DNA of 64,000 nt from the NCBI GenBank assembly GCA_018806985.1, contig JADANN010000026.1:124001-188000 (forward strand), read 5' to 3'. The stretch's first letter is position 1. The number at the start of each line of letters is the position of its first letter. The notes under the pieces are model-generated. The model saw only the letters and a list, made by a program, of their open reading frames with translations. It ran no database searches and had not been told where the DNA came from. Made by a program: the position numbers and the translations under genes. Positions 43,240 to 54,905 of this stretch are shown piece after piece. This DNA comes from Angiostrongylus vasorum. Its lineage: Eukaryota > Nematoda > Chromadorea > Rhabditida > Metastrongylidae.

Positions 43240-43910
43240 GAGCCTTACAACAAGCACAGGTCTTTGGTAAGACAACATCCAGGACTAAGCAAGTTCATCA
43301 TTTCTACCAACGTCAACAAACTTGCCCGGGGAAGTGAAAACACTAGCCTGATACATTGGCGAAGCGGGTGAACCACTTTGCTTCTGTATAAAAGGACACT
43401 TGGTCGGTAAACATAGACTAAATACTCCACTAGACACGCATAGGACCCAGAGACATAACGGGGAAATTTATGAAGTAGAGGCTAAGATAGAATCTCAAAC
43501 AAAAACGCTCAAAACTCTTGAGTCCTTCTGGATTAATCCCGAGGATCCGGAAATGAACCGGAGGGAGGAATGCCTCATAATCACGCGTGATATTGGGCAG
43601 CATTTAAACCTGTTGTTCTGACGGGAAGAGCACATTACGCGTCCATGCGAACTCTGTGCGGGAGGTCTCCACGTGGCATATTAAATGGAAGACTCATAGA
43701 AAGCGGTGAGTGTGCTAAGAAGCTGTCCTATGTTCAATGTGCTTAAAATCTTGGTTTAACCTTTTCTCCATTTGGTTATGGAAGTGTTTGGGTGGGTAGA
43801 TGGCCGTCAACTTGACCTTTGCAAGCCCTGAGGAATGCGAAATCAGCCGAAACGTCAGCTTGTGCTAAATGAAATAAATTAACACCTCGCGTTTGCTAAA
43901 CAATAATATA
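43240..43910 (+). mobile_element. Penelope-like element 3' part: GIY-YIG remnant plus hammerhead-like motif
   Basis: Coding remnants on the plus strand: YIGEAGEPLCFCIKGHLVGK near 43350, THRTQRHNGEIYEVEAKI near 43437 and LESFWINPEDPEMNRREE near 43520. The usual C-terminus ends at a TGA at 43619. About 200 bp on comes AAGCC, CTGAGGA (43828-43834), a damaged stem II, GAAAC (43849-43853) and GTC (43854-43856). The flanks CAAGC and GCTTG can pair. Stem II (TGCGAAATCAGCC) has lost its symmetry. Confidence 0.7.
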
Positions 43911-44059
43911 AAAAAATTGTTCGATCAATGCCAGGGTTAATAGAAAGTCGGTCGTAGGAGTTACGGGCTTGATAATCGGCAAACCTCCGCAGGTTATTGT
44001 ATAGCTTCAATATGCAATCAGTCACATCTGCGACGTTTAACAGTTCGAAGTGGGTGCCG

Positions 44060-44530
44060 CATCCATGAAGGATAGAGAACAACGGACATTTTACTCTTTG
44101 TCAAACATAAACAAATGTCTACTTATTGAGCGAAATAAATAACCTAGTCGCTAGGCCGCATCGTTCCCTGTTCCGTGAGATCCCGACTGTTTTATAGCTG
44201 CACACTTAAAAAAAAAGCTTGGGTAAATAAATATGTTTCATGTGTATGGAAAGACCTGAATTTTAGGATTGTAGAATAAAAAAAATCTTTTTTTCTCTAA
44301 GTGAAAACTTGCAATTTGCAGTGATTTTCGTTTAGGATCATGAAGTTTACCTTGAGTTGAAAAAATGTCTACACAGAACTGAATGTAGCAGTTTTTTTCG
44401 GTCACTCAAGGGGATACGGTGTCACATTTTAAAGGAAAATTGAGATGATGCAATTATTAGCTACTGTCAAATCCGTCGTCACCACAGGTATGGTGAACTA
44501 CAAATATCGAGAGCTGAACATAGGTTTCTT
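44060..44530. other. Unassigned sequence
   Basis: Contains poly(A)/poly(T) runs (44208-44290) and no recognised element. Confidence 0.35.
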
Positions 44531-44534
44531 TCTT

Positions 44535-44830
44535 TCAACAGAACTCGGCTTGACACGTTATGGTGATCCCAAAACTTTTTGCATTCGCTTCGTTCCATCG
44601 CATTCGCTTTTCACAAAGGTCTTTCGACTTGCTGAGTGCAGATTCTAATTTTGCTTGGGCACTTTTGGTCCTCTGAAAGTGGTTGAATGATGTTCTAATC
44701 GATTCTTCTTCGAATCCTGCGGTAGCCGTCCTATGGCGTTCCCAGATCTTTAAAACATACAAGGGCCATCCTTTGTGCACAGAAAGAAGACATGTGATCC
44801 CAGATGAGTCTGGCACCGATTTCCTCGCCT
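44535..44830 (-). repeat. SINE-like family D copy, diverged
   Basis: Minus strand ends with GCGATGGAACGAAGCGAATG and AGTTTTGGGATCACCATAAC. This matches the family D tail (CGACGAAACGAATCGAATGC, AGTGCTGGGATCCGCACAGT). The head retains ATCGGTGCCAGACTCATCTG. Confidence 0.42.
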
Positions 44831-45197
44831 CGGTGAGAATGATGAGTTGATGGGCCCATGATAGGACAAAAAAAATTGGCTTAACAGAGCATTTATTCTC
44901 TGATAGCCGGGGCTTTTCATGTGTTCGATTTAAAAATGTCAGAAGACAACACCGTTGAGTAATATTAATTCGCTCATCACCTCATCACCGTTACCACATG
45001 AGTGTGGCACCAAATTTCCGGCCCCTCAAAAAATGGGTGGCGTAGTCGGTCGGTCGGGCGCGTTATTTGCTCGTACGATGTGTGTTGTGAATATTTTCAT
45101 TCGTTCTCAAGTTTTCCATGTGAAATAAACGTGTTCATTTGATTTCCCCGCCGAGTGCTCATTGTGCGTAATTAGATAAACTGTGATTTTTATGTTA

Positions 45198-45378
45198 ACC
45201 TTCTTTATTCTGCCTACAACAAATTTTCATGACAGGGTGCAATGTGAAATAGAACCACAACGATGCTGAGATATTTGCAAAACTCCGGACAGCAGGTGCC
45301 TGCGGTGGGGGAACGAACGCACTATTAAGCTTCCCTAGGGCTAATACGTTCACCACAACACCATGACGATCCTTCTGG
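45198..45378 (+). repeat. MITE-like family A, left half
   Basis: Outer end TTCTGCCTACAACAAATTTT, CACAACGATGCTGAGATATT, TGCGGTGGGGGAACGAACGC and CACCACAACACCATGACGAT. Right half missing. Confidence 0.58.
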
Positions 45379-45771
45379 TTTTTAAATTTAAAGTCGTTGA
45401 ACACGTTGTCGACTACCGTGCTTAAATGTAGGTCGTTTCACGACCACGAATGGAAGCCATTCAACTGCAAAACTTTTTAGTTTTACAGATTTCTAATCAT
45501 ATCCACAGCATCATGCAAGAATGTCTTCCACATCTTCCTACTTCTGCTGCGATTTGGTTGGATATTTCCCCACTGGAAGTGAAGATAAATCTATGCCGCT
45601 CATTGGTTGTGATGAGTCATCAGAATCTGATAGAAGCCTCCGTCGTTTGCGTCGCTTTTAGTGTTGAAACATCTAAAGCGAGGCAAATATTTTTTTTTGT
45701 TGTTGTTGGAAGAAACAATTCACCACCACTAACTGGAGCCATTCACTTACTAGGACTTCAGACTAGAGGTA

Positions 45772-45885
45772 AGAGGGGCGTGGTGGTTAGAGGCGCCCAG
45801 AACGATGCTTAAAGAAGTCGAATGTATGGCGCATCCCTCAAGGATTGATCAACGTCAAGAGCTTTACCCCTTTTTTTTATCCTTT
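45772..45885 (+). repeat. SINE-like family B copy with large internal deletion
   Basis: Head GGGGCGTGGTGGTTAGAGGC joins directly to the tail ACGATGCTTAAAGAAGTCGA, GGATTGATCAACGTCAAGAG and CTTTACCCC. The middle 150 bp of the consensus is absent. Confidence 0.55.
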
Positions 45886-45889
45886 TATA

Positions 45890-47190
45890 TAAAATTGCGA
45901 AAATATATGTATGAAGAACAAAGCAATAGTTTCGGTTTAGTCAAATCTTTTCGAACACGTCAATCATGTTTGCAAAGATTAGTACTACCGCGAAATTTGT
46001 CATTTTCAGTATGGAGTTTTCGACACATTACTCCAACATGGAAAAAGTCCGATAGATCGGGTGTTAAATATAGAACAACAGCACATTAAACCAATATCCT
46101 GTAACAGTCACTCGGTCTGTTTTGTTAATCCTATGTCGTTACGAGGGCTCTCTTTACTCTTTCTCTCATCACACCTTTAACAATGACACCTAACCTAACA
46201 TAATTCCTCAGAAAGGGGAGATTGCAGCCGATATGCCTCCACTGGTATCACTGCAAGTGCGGTGGAAAATTAGGCATCGTCGCTAATGTGATAACAAATT
46301 GTCCTTGATAAAAAAAAGGTGAAATTCCACAAGGTGATTGTTTTCTAATTAGGCATTTGTGGAGGGAAACGTACAAAGGACACATTGAAGATATCGTTGG
46401 CGAACGTGTAAAGAGCGTTTTGGTCCAGCAGGTGTGGACAAGAAGTCTTCCTGGAATAGCAGCTTGTTCGTTGCCAGGAAACAGCCACACACTTCACAAC
46501 ATTTGAACTTTCCTTTCTGTTTAGTGAACAATTTAGCACTGCTTCATTTGAAAAATAAACCTCTGTAAATAAAAATACGCTGTGAAAAGCATTTATTATG
46601 ATACATGTCAACCGAGATCATTATCCTTCCATACAGTTGCACTACAAGTTTACCGGCCTAGGAGCAATAGCGCGCTTGGAGAGTCAGGGTAGCGGGATCG
46701 AACCAAAGTCTGCATGTGTATCGCCAAACACTTCAGATCACTGCACTACACCATTTATCACTAATCACACTCGAGTTGATTTTATCTAGTTTTATGACTT
46801 TGCCACAAAGGGGAAACCACGTTAAGTACCTTATCTCTCACTGACGAAACAGCTGTGGTTACCGACTCACTATAAAACTCGGTAGGAGTAATCAATAATT
46901 CCTTTACATGACTGAGCTGAAAAGAGCTTGGTATGAAAATTTCATCGGTTGACGTCGGCTCGCTTTCGCTTTAGTTAGATTCGAGTCGATCCGTGTCGAT
47001 CGAAGGCAAGCCCACAACCGGTCGATGTCGGCTCCAGCATGGCCCGCCGAATTGGAGATCAAACTCGAGGGTGGGAATCGACCCGTCTACGAAGTGGGCG
47101 AAGTCGAGTATTTAACATTGCTTCTACCCGAATTCCAGTTGGTTTAAGCAGTCCTATCATTGCTTCTTTCGTGTCGTTTTCCTCCTCAAT
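45890..47190. other. Unassigned sequence
   Basis: A minus frame at 46531-46349 has two CxxC pairs about 35 residues apart (CCEVCG, CVLC), but nothing else supports a zinc-binding exon. 46655-46725 contains a tRNA-like GGGATCGAACC. Neither is called as a gene. Confidence 0.35.
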
Positions 47191-47194
47191 ACTT

Positions 47195-47600
47195 ACTTAC
47201 TTGCATACTTGGATGGCCCGTCCTCACTGGTCGTGCGGGCTCCAGCACAGTCCTCATTTCTCGAAGTCTTGTTGGCTTAGCCATTTTGTTTTCCTGGAAT
47301 CCCGAGGTCAGCCTGGCCAAAGTGTGCCCCAGTTCATCACCACCACAGGCAGTCGCCGCCCTTGTAGATCAAAAGGAGATTTGCCACCATGCGACTCGTT
47401 TGATACCAGGACAGTAGTGGATTCTGGTACTGACTTACTGTCAGCTGCGCTTCCTGATGGAAACGCCGGACTCCTTCTCAGCCTGGGTGACCCTGCCGTG
47501 GGGATGTATCCCCCTGCTGTACACCGCAGTCCGACATCCAGGAGCACCTCCCAGCCATAATGAGGCGGTAAACCGTTGGGAGGTCTTCTGCCTTAATAGT
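47195..47600 (-). repeat. SINE-like family C copy (minus)
   Basis: The plus strand starts with the reverse-complemented tail TTACTTACTTGCATACTTGG and GGCCCGTCC. It runs through CCGAGGTCAGCCTGGCCAAA, CACCACAGGCAGTCGC, CTTCCTGATGGAAACGCCGG and the 5' end GCCATAATGAGGCGGTAAAC. Full length, about 400 bp. Open on both strands but without a recognisable protein. Confidence 0.72.
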
Positions 47601-47799
47601 TTTGATAATTTCGTCGAGGTTTAGGTAGGTTATTCCAGGACTTTCTGGTGTTCCTAAATGATATTTTATTTTATTTGAAAGATATGTTGACTACCGAGTA
47701 ACAATATTCCATGTGCTAGAAATTCTTGTTGGACTTCTAAAACATTCATTAGTTTCAGTATAGCATTACTGCTGATTACATTCATATTTAGCTAATAAG

Positions 47800-47915
47800 G
47801 GCACGTGTGGCGCAGCAGTTGGAGGCTCCCTGCAACACACGCGTGGAATCGATTCTCGCGTCCGTGGCTCACCACGCCTTCTATCCCTCCGTGGTCGGCA
47901 AATTGGTAGCAGGTA
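47800..47915 (+). repeat. SINE-like family B, head fragment
   Basis: GGCACGTGTGGCGCAGCAGT, AACACACGCGTGGAATCGAT, CACGCCTTCTATCCCTCCGT and GGTCGGCAAATTGGTA, then the homology ends. Confidence 0.55.
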
Positions 47916-48184
47916 GACATGTTTTACGTTTCCAATAATTAAGCCTTGGAAGCATTAATTTGATGGTGGTTGTTTTTGGTTTTGTGCTATCTGCTTTGCT
48001 TTGCAGTATATCAACCTGTTAGCCATTGGTACTACGAAAACTGGAGAAAAATGACACTGGAGAAGTAGATGAATGTGAGCATTTCTCCAATAATATTGGA
48101 TGTCTGACTCAGACCAAACAACACTGGGATTCATTGAAGGTTTGTGCAGTAAATATTGTTTTATTTTCAATAAGTAATGTTTAA

Positions 48185-48575
48185 TTCCTTCCCAACGGTT
48201 TACCGCCTCATCGTGGCTGGGAGATGTTCCTGGGTGTCGGACTGCGATGTACAGGGGGGCGATTCGCGCCCGGCAGAGCCTCTCAAGCTGAAAAGGAGTC
48301 CGGCGTTTCCATCAGGAAGCCTAGCTAAGAGTAAACCAATACCAGGATCCACCACCGTCCTCGTATCAAAGTCGCATGGCGGCAAATCTCCCTCTGATCC
48401 ATAAGGGCTGCGACTGCCTATGGTGGTGACAACTTGGGGCAGACTTTGGCCAGGCTGACCTCTGGATTCCAGGGAACCACAACGGCTTAACCAGCAAATC
48501 TCCGGAAATGGTGATTGTGCTGGGGCCCGCACAACCAGTGAGGACGGGTCGTTCAAGTATCAAGTAAGTAAGTAA
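48185..48575 (+). repeat. SINE-like family C copy (plus) with AAGT tail
   Basis: 5' end CCCAACGGTTTACCGCCTCA, then GGGAGATGTTCCTGGGTGTC, AAGGAGTCCGGCGTTTCCAT, GACCTCTGGATTCCAGGGAA, GGCCCGCACAACCAGTGAGG and GTTCAAGTATCAAGTAAGTAAGTAA. Its 3' end matches RTE-a's 3' end. Inverted relative to the copy at 47.2 kb. Confidence 0.75.
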
Positions 48576-48579
48576 TGTT

Positions 48580-49178
48580 TAATTCATTGGTTTCGGTGAT
48601 CTCTATCTTCATAGTGTTAGTCTTATTTAAGCAATAGTATGTGTTATTATGAGATTCTACAGCATGAAGTCAGTAAAGGACTTTTTCAGTCAGATGTTGA
48701 AAATCTAGCAGCGAATGCTACCCAAACATCTGGCCTCCAACCTCGGTTTGTTCCTAATGTTAGGCCGTTCTAGAAATCCGACGAGTTTGATATGATCTGT
48801 TTTTTGTGTCATCGATCATCGTCATTTTTGATTACGCTTTCATTTCTTGTATTATTTGCAATGTGTACATTTTTCGGTCCTTGTTCTTCAAATCGTATGA
48901 ATATCTATAGTTCTTTGTCCTGTCGAATAGTTAAGTAGTCCACTTCGTGTTTTTGTGTCAGTACTTGTGTTTTCTTGAGTACTGTTTCCGGATGAGTAAT
49001 TTTAGACATCTGGAATATCATCGTTCCGTTATTTTGGAATGATTAACAGGCAAGGTCTGAATCTCAATATTTGAATGTGTTATGTTGTAGAAGAGCTGGT
49101 GTTTTATCACTATAACATTCTCCAGCGTAATTAGCAAGCATGGATCTGTAAGAATATAAGTGTTAGAATGTAAACCGT
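48580..49178. other. Unassigned sequence
   Basis: T-rich on the plus strand, no gene or repeat recognised. Confidence 0.35.
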
Positions 49179-49179
49179 C

Positions 49180-49530
49180 TTATTTACTGCCTACTCTTTT
49201 TAATGGCAGGGTATATTGTGAAATATAACTTCAATGATGCTGAGATATTTGCAAAACTCCGGAGCGCAGGTGTCTGCGGTGGGGAACGAACGAGCTATTG
49301 CCCTTTCCGGAGAATGACGCATTCACCACCACACCATGTGGGTCCTTCGTTTAGCCTGTCTCTCAGCTAGTTGTATCGATCTCTGCCATCAGCAATCACC
49401 CATCAGCGGGATTAACTACAGCCTCAGCTTAACTGGGTTCGTTGCCAATTTGGGCTCCCCAGATCAATAGCGCCTTCGTTCCCCACCGCAGACACCTGCG
49501 GTCAGGAGTTTTGCAAATGTCTCAGCATCG
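49180..49530. repeat. MITE-like family A, complete copy
   Basis: Outer end TTATTTACTGCCTACTCTTT and TTAATGGCAGGGTATATTGT, then CAATGATGCTGAGATATTTG and GTCTGCGGTGGGGAACGAAC. The inner CCATCAGCAATCACCCATCA follows, then the inverted half GTTCCCCACCGCAGACACCT with AGGAGTTTTGCAAATGTCTC. Confidence 0.65.
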
Positions 49531-49534
49531 CTGT

Positions 49535-51250
49535 GTTAGAGTGTTTGGAATTTGGAGAGCTTCTATGAGTGTTGCAATACATTGATCTTCACTGCATATA
49601 CTTGCTTTCATTTACATCTCTAGTGCATATTTCGCCTTTGCATAAATTTGTGGTAAGACTATAAATGTTCTTTCGGCAACTAATGTTCTTCCAAGATGTT
49701 GAAAATAATCAAGAAAAATGATCTGATTTTAAAGTTCTAGTTAGATTTGTGTGTGTTCATCTTCTTGGCCTCTGGAAGACCCACGGACGTCATTTGTCGA
49801 ATCGGAAAAGAAATGATTGGGTCTATGATCTTTTGCATCTAGAGGATCACATGTGTATTTGTCCCATAAGTCGCGAACTACTCTATTATCTGGACTCTAC
49901 ATTGCGTTAGAGACAACCACTATATGTGCTACAAAAAATAATGGAAGTCCTAGAAATTTAAGGTGCTATTGATTCCATAGTATTCAGAAGACTTCGGGAA
50001 AAGATCTTGCCTTCAATTCTTGCTCGACGGTACGACATGTGTAGAAGCCACTTTTTTAGGAGGCACTGTGGTTGACCTGACTTCTTTAGGGGGTCATGTC
50101 ACTTGTGATGATCCACTTTTACTCATAAAACTCGTCTTCTACACTTCCTGCAATCAGACGATAGGTTATCCGACATGGATTCCATGGAGGGCTTCACACT
50201 TGGAGAGCTTTATGCAAAAAACCGTTTCCCAAACGGCTTTGTTGACCAGCAATTTGCCATTTAAACGTTATTTCAGTTTTTTAATAGCTATAACGAGAAT
50301 GGAATGGGAGGGCATAAAAAATGCAAAAAATAGACTAAACATAAGCTACAAAACGCTTCTAAGTGCTGATAGCAATGTGTTTGTGTAATGTACCCTAGTA
50401 ATAATAAGGCATACATGGCATTTATGCCCATGGAGCCGTAAAGCGATGTATCCTTTATAGTTATGTTATATTCTCAACCTCTCAACTGCCTTTATTAGGC
50501 AAACAACTACCGGATGTTTTCCGAAAACCGGCACGTTGGTAGAGACTGAAATTTGGGTGTCGTCCCACTCCGGAGCTAAGTAGATCTAACGTCATTGCTT
50601 AGGTGTTAAAATGCTTGTATGCAATGCTAGCAGGGTAGATTTCAACTTAAATGTGTTTATTGCCCTTACGATAGATGGCTTCAAAAAACTGAAGTGAATT
50701 CGTCTTTTATTTAAACTTGTCCCGTCTTCTCTACGTGGTTGCTGCTGTAACAAACAAACAAACAAACAAACTTTCCACGCTTCACATAAATCAGATTTGT
50801 GAGGGATACGAAATGGTTTTATGGCTCTAATAAAATGCATGTCTGAAAACATTCACTATTATTTTTAAGTGCGATATTCTTCAGTCGATAAGAGCATCAT
50901 TGCAGAAGTATAAGCTGCCTTACCATCCCTAATCACTTCGTGGTAGTACTTTGCCTTTCGTATCTGCATCCGTAGAGAAGTTTTAATACTAATTTGTGCC
51001 ACACAGAATATAGGAAAGAAAATCTAAATTCTAAAGGACTTTCATAGATGATAAGAAGCTTACATTTTTTCTTAGGGGTCACATGTTTGTGCTTCAATGC
51101 AAATCCACCCAATACACCGTGCATTTGAAGCGGTGAAGATTTCGGAGCTTTGGAGTTTTGTAGACGCGGATTTTAACGCATTCGTATAATTTCAACTAAT
51201 TGATAGACAAAGACATGTATAATTACTGAGAAGAAAACCGTCTCAAAATT
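49535..51250. other. Unassigned sequence
   Basis: The longest open frame (50020-50388, plus, 122 codons) has no recognisable domain and atypical composition. (ACAA)n-like AACAAACAAACAAACAAAC at about 50750-50770. No shared repeat. Confidence 0.35.
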
Positions 51251-51254
51251 TATC

Positions 51255-51530
51255 TCGGAAAGTTTTCTGCCTCATCGTTGCTGGACGGTGATTCTGGGCG
51301 CCGCGCTATGATGTATGAGGAAGTTCTTCCCTTCAACAGAGTCTCCAAAGTTGAGAAGTTCGATATATTCATTCGGAAGCACAGCAAAGAGAAAACCAGT
51401 CGACAGCAGTTTTCAGTGTCTAGTTAGGAACATAGTGGCAAGGTTGTAACTTCTTGTTGTTCCGTAAGGGTCGATGACTGCCGGTGGTGAATTGAGAAAG
51501 CTCTAGCACGGCTTTAGAGGCGACAGGGAA
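51255..51530 (+). repeat. SINE-like family C, degenerate copy
   Basis: GCCTCATCGTTGCTGGACGG, GGAAGTTCTTCCCTTCAACA, AAGCACAGCAAAGAGAAAAC and GGTCGATGACTGCCGGTGGT follow the order of family C with many changes. The tail is lost. Confidence 0.45.
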
Positions 51531-51539
51531 AAAAAACCT

Positions 51540-53250
51540 TGCTCGATCAGCACACTATCACTAAAGTAGAGATTAACCTGAATTTGGAAATGTTTTTTTC
51601 CGAAAACTATCGGCTCAAATAGTCAAACGAACATTCTCAATTTTCAGTAATAATTTAATGATTTAATAAATTTTAAATTTAGGTGTTAAATATTTATAAT
51701 ATTTTAAGGTACAATATAATATATAATATGATAATAATATAATATATAGTGTATGATATAATATAATATACAGTGTTGTTTATAATATTTTATATTTTTT
51801 TAATATTTTATATTTTTTTAATATTTTAAATAATAACTTGATAATTTTTCATAATTTAGTTTTATTTTTATTATTGAAACTTTCAAAGAAGAACTATTGG
51901 AGAACTTTAGAACTTTAAACTAAGAACTAACTTACTATTTCTCGTAAATTGAACTACCTGAATAATGACGTTTGAAATCAATGTGTAAATTGAATGAATG
52001 ACAGAAGGAAGAAAGAAGGATGGGACATTGAATGATATCGAGACCTAAAAGCGAAGCCACTTATCACTCACTGTAGTCAGCAAAGTATTTGGTTGCACAA
52101 GTAGAAAAAATGCGCACGCACAGAAACGGTAGTTCGAGATGCACGGCAATACATGGCTCTTCGTTCAGTATGCCAATTTAAACCATAAAAACTTTAACTT
52201 TATACATCGGTATGTTCTAGTTCTAGTGACACGTACTTTCCTTTTCCCGAGGAAGAGTGGGTCGTGCTAGTACTGCCTTCTACTTATCCTATTGCCCTTT
52301 ATCGTACGCCTGTTCTGCACAATAATTGCCAATTGTATACAAATGTGCTTTTCTTAACAATGAGCCGTCTTTTTTTATAGCATATTCCTTATTCGAGTAA
52401 TTTTTTATAAGAAGACGACCATTTCTTCCACGGTACGAATCGTATATAATGCATATGGTCATAGGGGCACACTCAAATGTGCTCCCACCTTCTTTGTTTT
52501 TTTGGCAGTTTTTTCCACTTGTGACTGATATCGGAGATTAAGCCGTTAAATAGAAGAACAAACAACAAATACAGTCAAGGTTTTCGTATTCGTGCCAATT
52601 TAACTCCTATTCGAAATAGTTGTGCTGTATCTACCCAGCTAAGAATATCCTGAAGACCCAGACCACAAGAATGTTCATTTATATGAAAGCACTAAGGTGT
52701 TGTATTTATTGTTATAAGAAGTTAGCGGCATATCAAAACTTTACATTTGTGGGAAAAGGCGGCAAAGAGGTCAATACTTGATGTTGTCAAAAGTAGTGTA
52801 AACTGCGAGGTGATTTTTTTTCCTCTAGTGAAACGCTCAGAATACTAGTGGAAGGTGCTGGAATAAGAGCTCAAGATCCGTACAGCTCATGAACATGCAT
52901 CCCATGATCGTGTCTAGAAGCACTGAAGTCAATAAATTAGACAACGTCGACTATAAATTTACACTACAGTTGCATCTAATCCACTCAGTGATTTGCTATT
53001 CTATCGTAGTCGAGGAAGTGTTCGAAAATGTCGAACATCGGTAGTACAAGTAGAAGTGTTGATTTAATACCCTCATCATTAGCGATGGTATCTTTCTCTT
53101 CTCTCTTCGCCTTTAAAGGAGGCGAAAAAAATCTTTGCTGAATCAATGGCATGAACAAAATCATTTCAGTAACATTCTTGTTCTATGAAGTGATGTGTAG
53201 AAACTGGAAAGGAGGATATAACATTCTTTCTACATATGCCTTCGCTAAGA
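51540..53250. other. AT-rich and unassigned sequence
   Basis: 51640-51850 is extremely AT-rich, with repeated ATAATATAAT and TTTTTTAATATTTTATA units, probably slippage-derived low-complexity DNA. The rest (51.9-53.2 kb) shows no gene or known repeat. Confidence 0.45.
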
Positions 53251-53254
53251 GCTG

Positions 53255-53580
53255 GTTATTTACTTACTTACTTGATACTTGAATGGGCCGTCTCCACTGG
53301 TTGTAGGTGCTCCAGCACAAGTTCCATTGTTCGGAGATTTTCTGGTTAAGCTATCGTGGTTCCCTGGAGTCCCGAGGTCAGCCTGGCCAAAGTCTGCCCC
53401 AGGTCTTCACCACCACAGGCAGTCGCAGCCCTTGTGGATCAGAGTGAAATTAGCCACCATGCAACTTTGATGCCTGGACGGTAGTGGATCCTGGTATTGG
53501 TTTACTCTTAGCTAGGCTTCTTGATTGAAACGTCGGAGTCCTTCTCAGCTTGGAAGACGCTGTCGGTGGATGAATCTACA
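53255..53580 (-). repeat. SINE-like family C copy (minus)
   Basis: TTACTTACTTGATACTTGAA, CCCGAGGTCAGCCTGGCCAA, TTCACCACCACAGGCAGTCG, TTTACTCTTAGCTAGGCTTC. The 5' end of the element is lost after about 53570. Confidence 0.7.
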
Positions 53581-53869
53581 TATGAAGTTAGACTTCGAAA
53601 AGAGCTAGGAAGAACTAAAGGGGGCATGCGTAATATAATTGACGCAAAACAAGTGGCCTTTAAGAGGAGCCAATTTTGAAAAGTATGACTAGTATATAAG
53701 TCAACTACTGAAATTCAAAATAGATTTCGTCCTCTTACCGCTCTCTTGCTCGCGCTTAAACTAGTATACAGTTTCTACTGTTGAACATATTATACCAGCT
53801 TGCTAAGTTTATTAAACAAAATTAAAATAGATAGATACTTTTTGCTAAAAAAAAAGGCACTCATTGCTA

Positions 53870-54125
53870 GTTCGATTCCGCTCCGGGGCCAACCAAACTT
53901 CTCATCCTTCCGGGGTCGGGAAATTGCTATGGGATTTGTCTGGGAAAATGTTACTCCCTGCAAACCATTTGGGAACGCACCAGCCCGACTATCTCAAGAC
54001 TCCAAATCCACAAGCAGCAACCGAAGCCACACGTAAAGTCTAAAGATCTTCGTGGACAACGGATGCAACGAAACGAATTGAATGTGAGAAGTGTTGGGAT
54101 CCGCACAGTAGATGTGAAGACGGGT
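53870..54125 (+). repeat. SINE-like family D copy with B box
   Basis: AGTTCGATTCCGCTCCGGGG (RNA polymerase III B-box-like), CTCATCCTTCCGGGGTCGGG, ATGGGATTTGTCTGGGAAAA, GATCTTCGTGGACAACGGAT, GAATTGAATGTGAGAAGTGT and TGGGATCCGCACAGT. The middle shares GGGGTCGGxAAATT and the following TTGTCTGGGA with family B. Confidence 0.55.
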
Positions 54126-54237
54126 CAAACAAAAATTAAAAAAGTAGTTTTGCCACATTGAAAAGTTGATATAACATTAGTCTCCCAATTATCTAAAAGA
54201 TATCTTGAAAAATAAGAATGTAAGAGTTGTAGATTTA

Positions 54238-54360
54238 AGGGGTTTGATATGAAGGACAAACGATTAAGCTCTCAGCGTTGATCAAACGCTGTGGAATGCG
54301 AAATGCATTCGACTTCATTAAGCTTCGTAGGAGGTGACTGAATGCATTTCTAGACATTGC
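54238..54360 (-). repeat. SINE-like family B, tail fragment (minus)
   Basis: AAGCTCTCAGCGTTGATCAA, AATGCATTCGACTTCATTAA, GAGGTGACTGAATGCATTTC match the reverse complement of the family B tail. Confidence 0.6.
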
Positions 54361-54364
54361 AATG

Positions 54365-54900
54365 ACTAGAGGGTCAACATATGGTTCAAATATATTGTTA
54401 AATGTTGGAGGACCTTGGGTTAATCGAGCTTCAATCAGACCGTTCTCTAAGGAGCCATATCTTACTATCCCAAGAAAAAAAAAGAAATATAATGTGCACA
54501 TACCTTGGGTTCTGTTTAAATTATTTCTTCCACCAGGTGCTTAGTAAGCTCCAAAGCCAAAGCTACATACTTTTGCATTGTTGAAGATACCATATGAGTT
54601 TGTATCATACTCGTCCAAAGAGTAACCTTCTCTACTTTTCTATTTCGAGAGAGCCAGAGACTTTGACCCAATAAGCAACAGGATACAATATTTATTAATA
54701 GATACGATTGCCTTTGGCTACTTTAGGTGCTTATGTGAAGTGAGTCTTTACATGCCATGAAAAATGCAGATCGTGGAGATGTAATATGGAAGGTAGCATC
54801 CTTCATGAACAAATTTCAAAACTCAAACACTAGTGAAACAATAATTTTGAAACCGACCCTTTTATAGCTTCGGTAATAAAATAATAAACACATGTTTATA
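54365..54900. other. Unassigned sequence
   Basis: No recognised element or gene. Confidence 0.35.
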
Positions 54901-54905
54901 ATACC

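Noticed and set aside
46349..46531. Minus frame with two CxxC pairs, possible zinc finger
   Set aside because: Spacing fits no family I know and there is no supporting neighbouring exon.
46655..46725. tRNA-like stretch with GGGATCGAACC
   Set aside because: A cloverleaf could not be drawn: no matching acceptor stem or anticodon arm.
47039..47560. 173-codon plus frame
   Set aside because: It is the antisense of SINE-like family C and similar frames recur in other copies; no protein homology visible.
50020..50388. 122-codon plus frame
   Set aside because: No domain or repeat relation; codon use and composition do not look coding.
50540..50595. CACTCCGGAGCTAAGTAG, resembling a 5S rRNA fragment
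   Set aside because: Only a short word is similar; the rest of 5S rRNA is absent.
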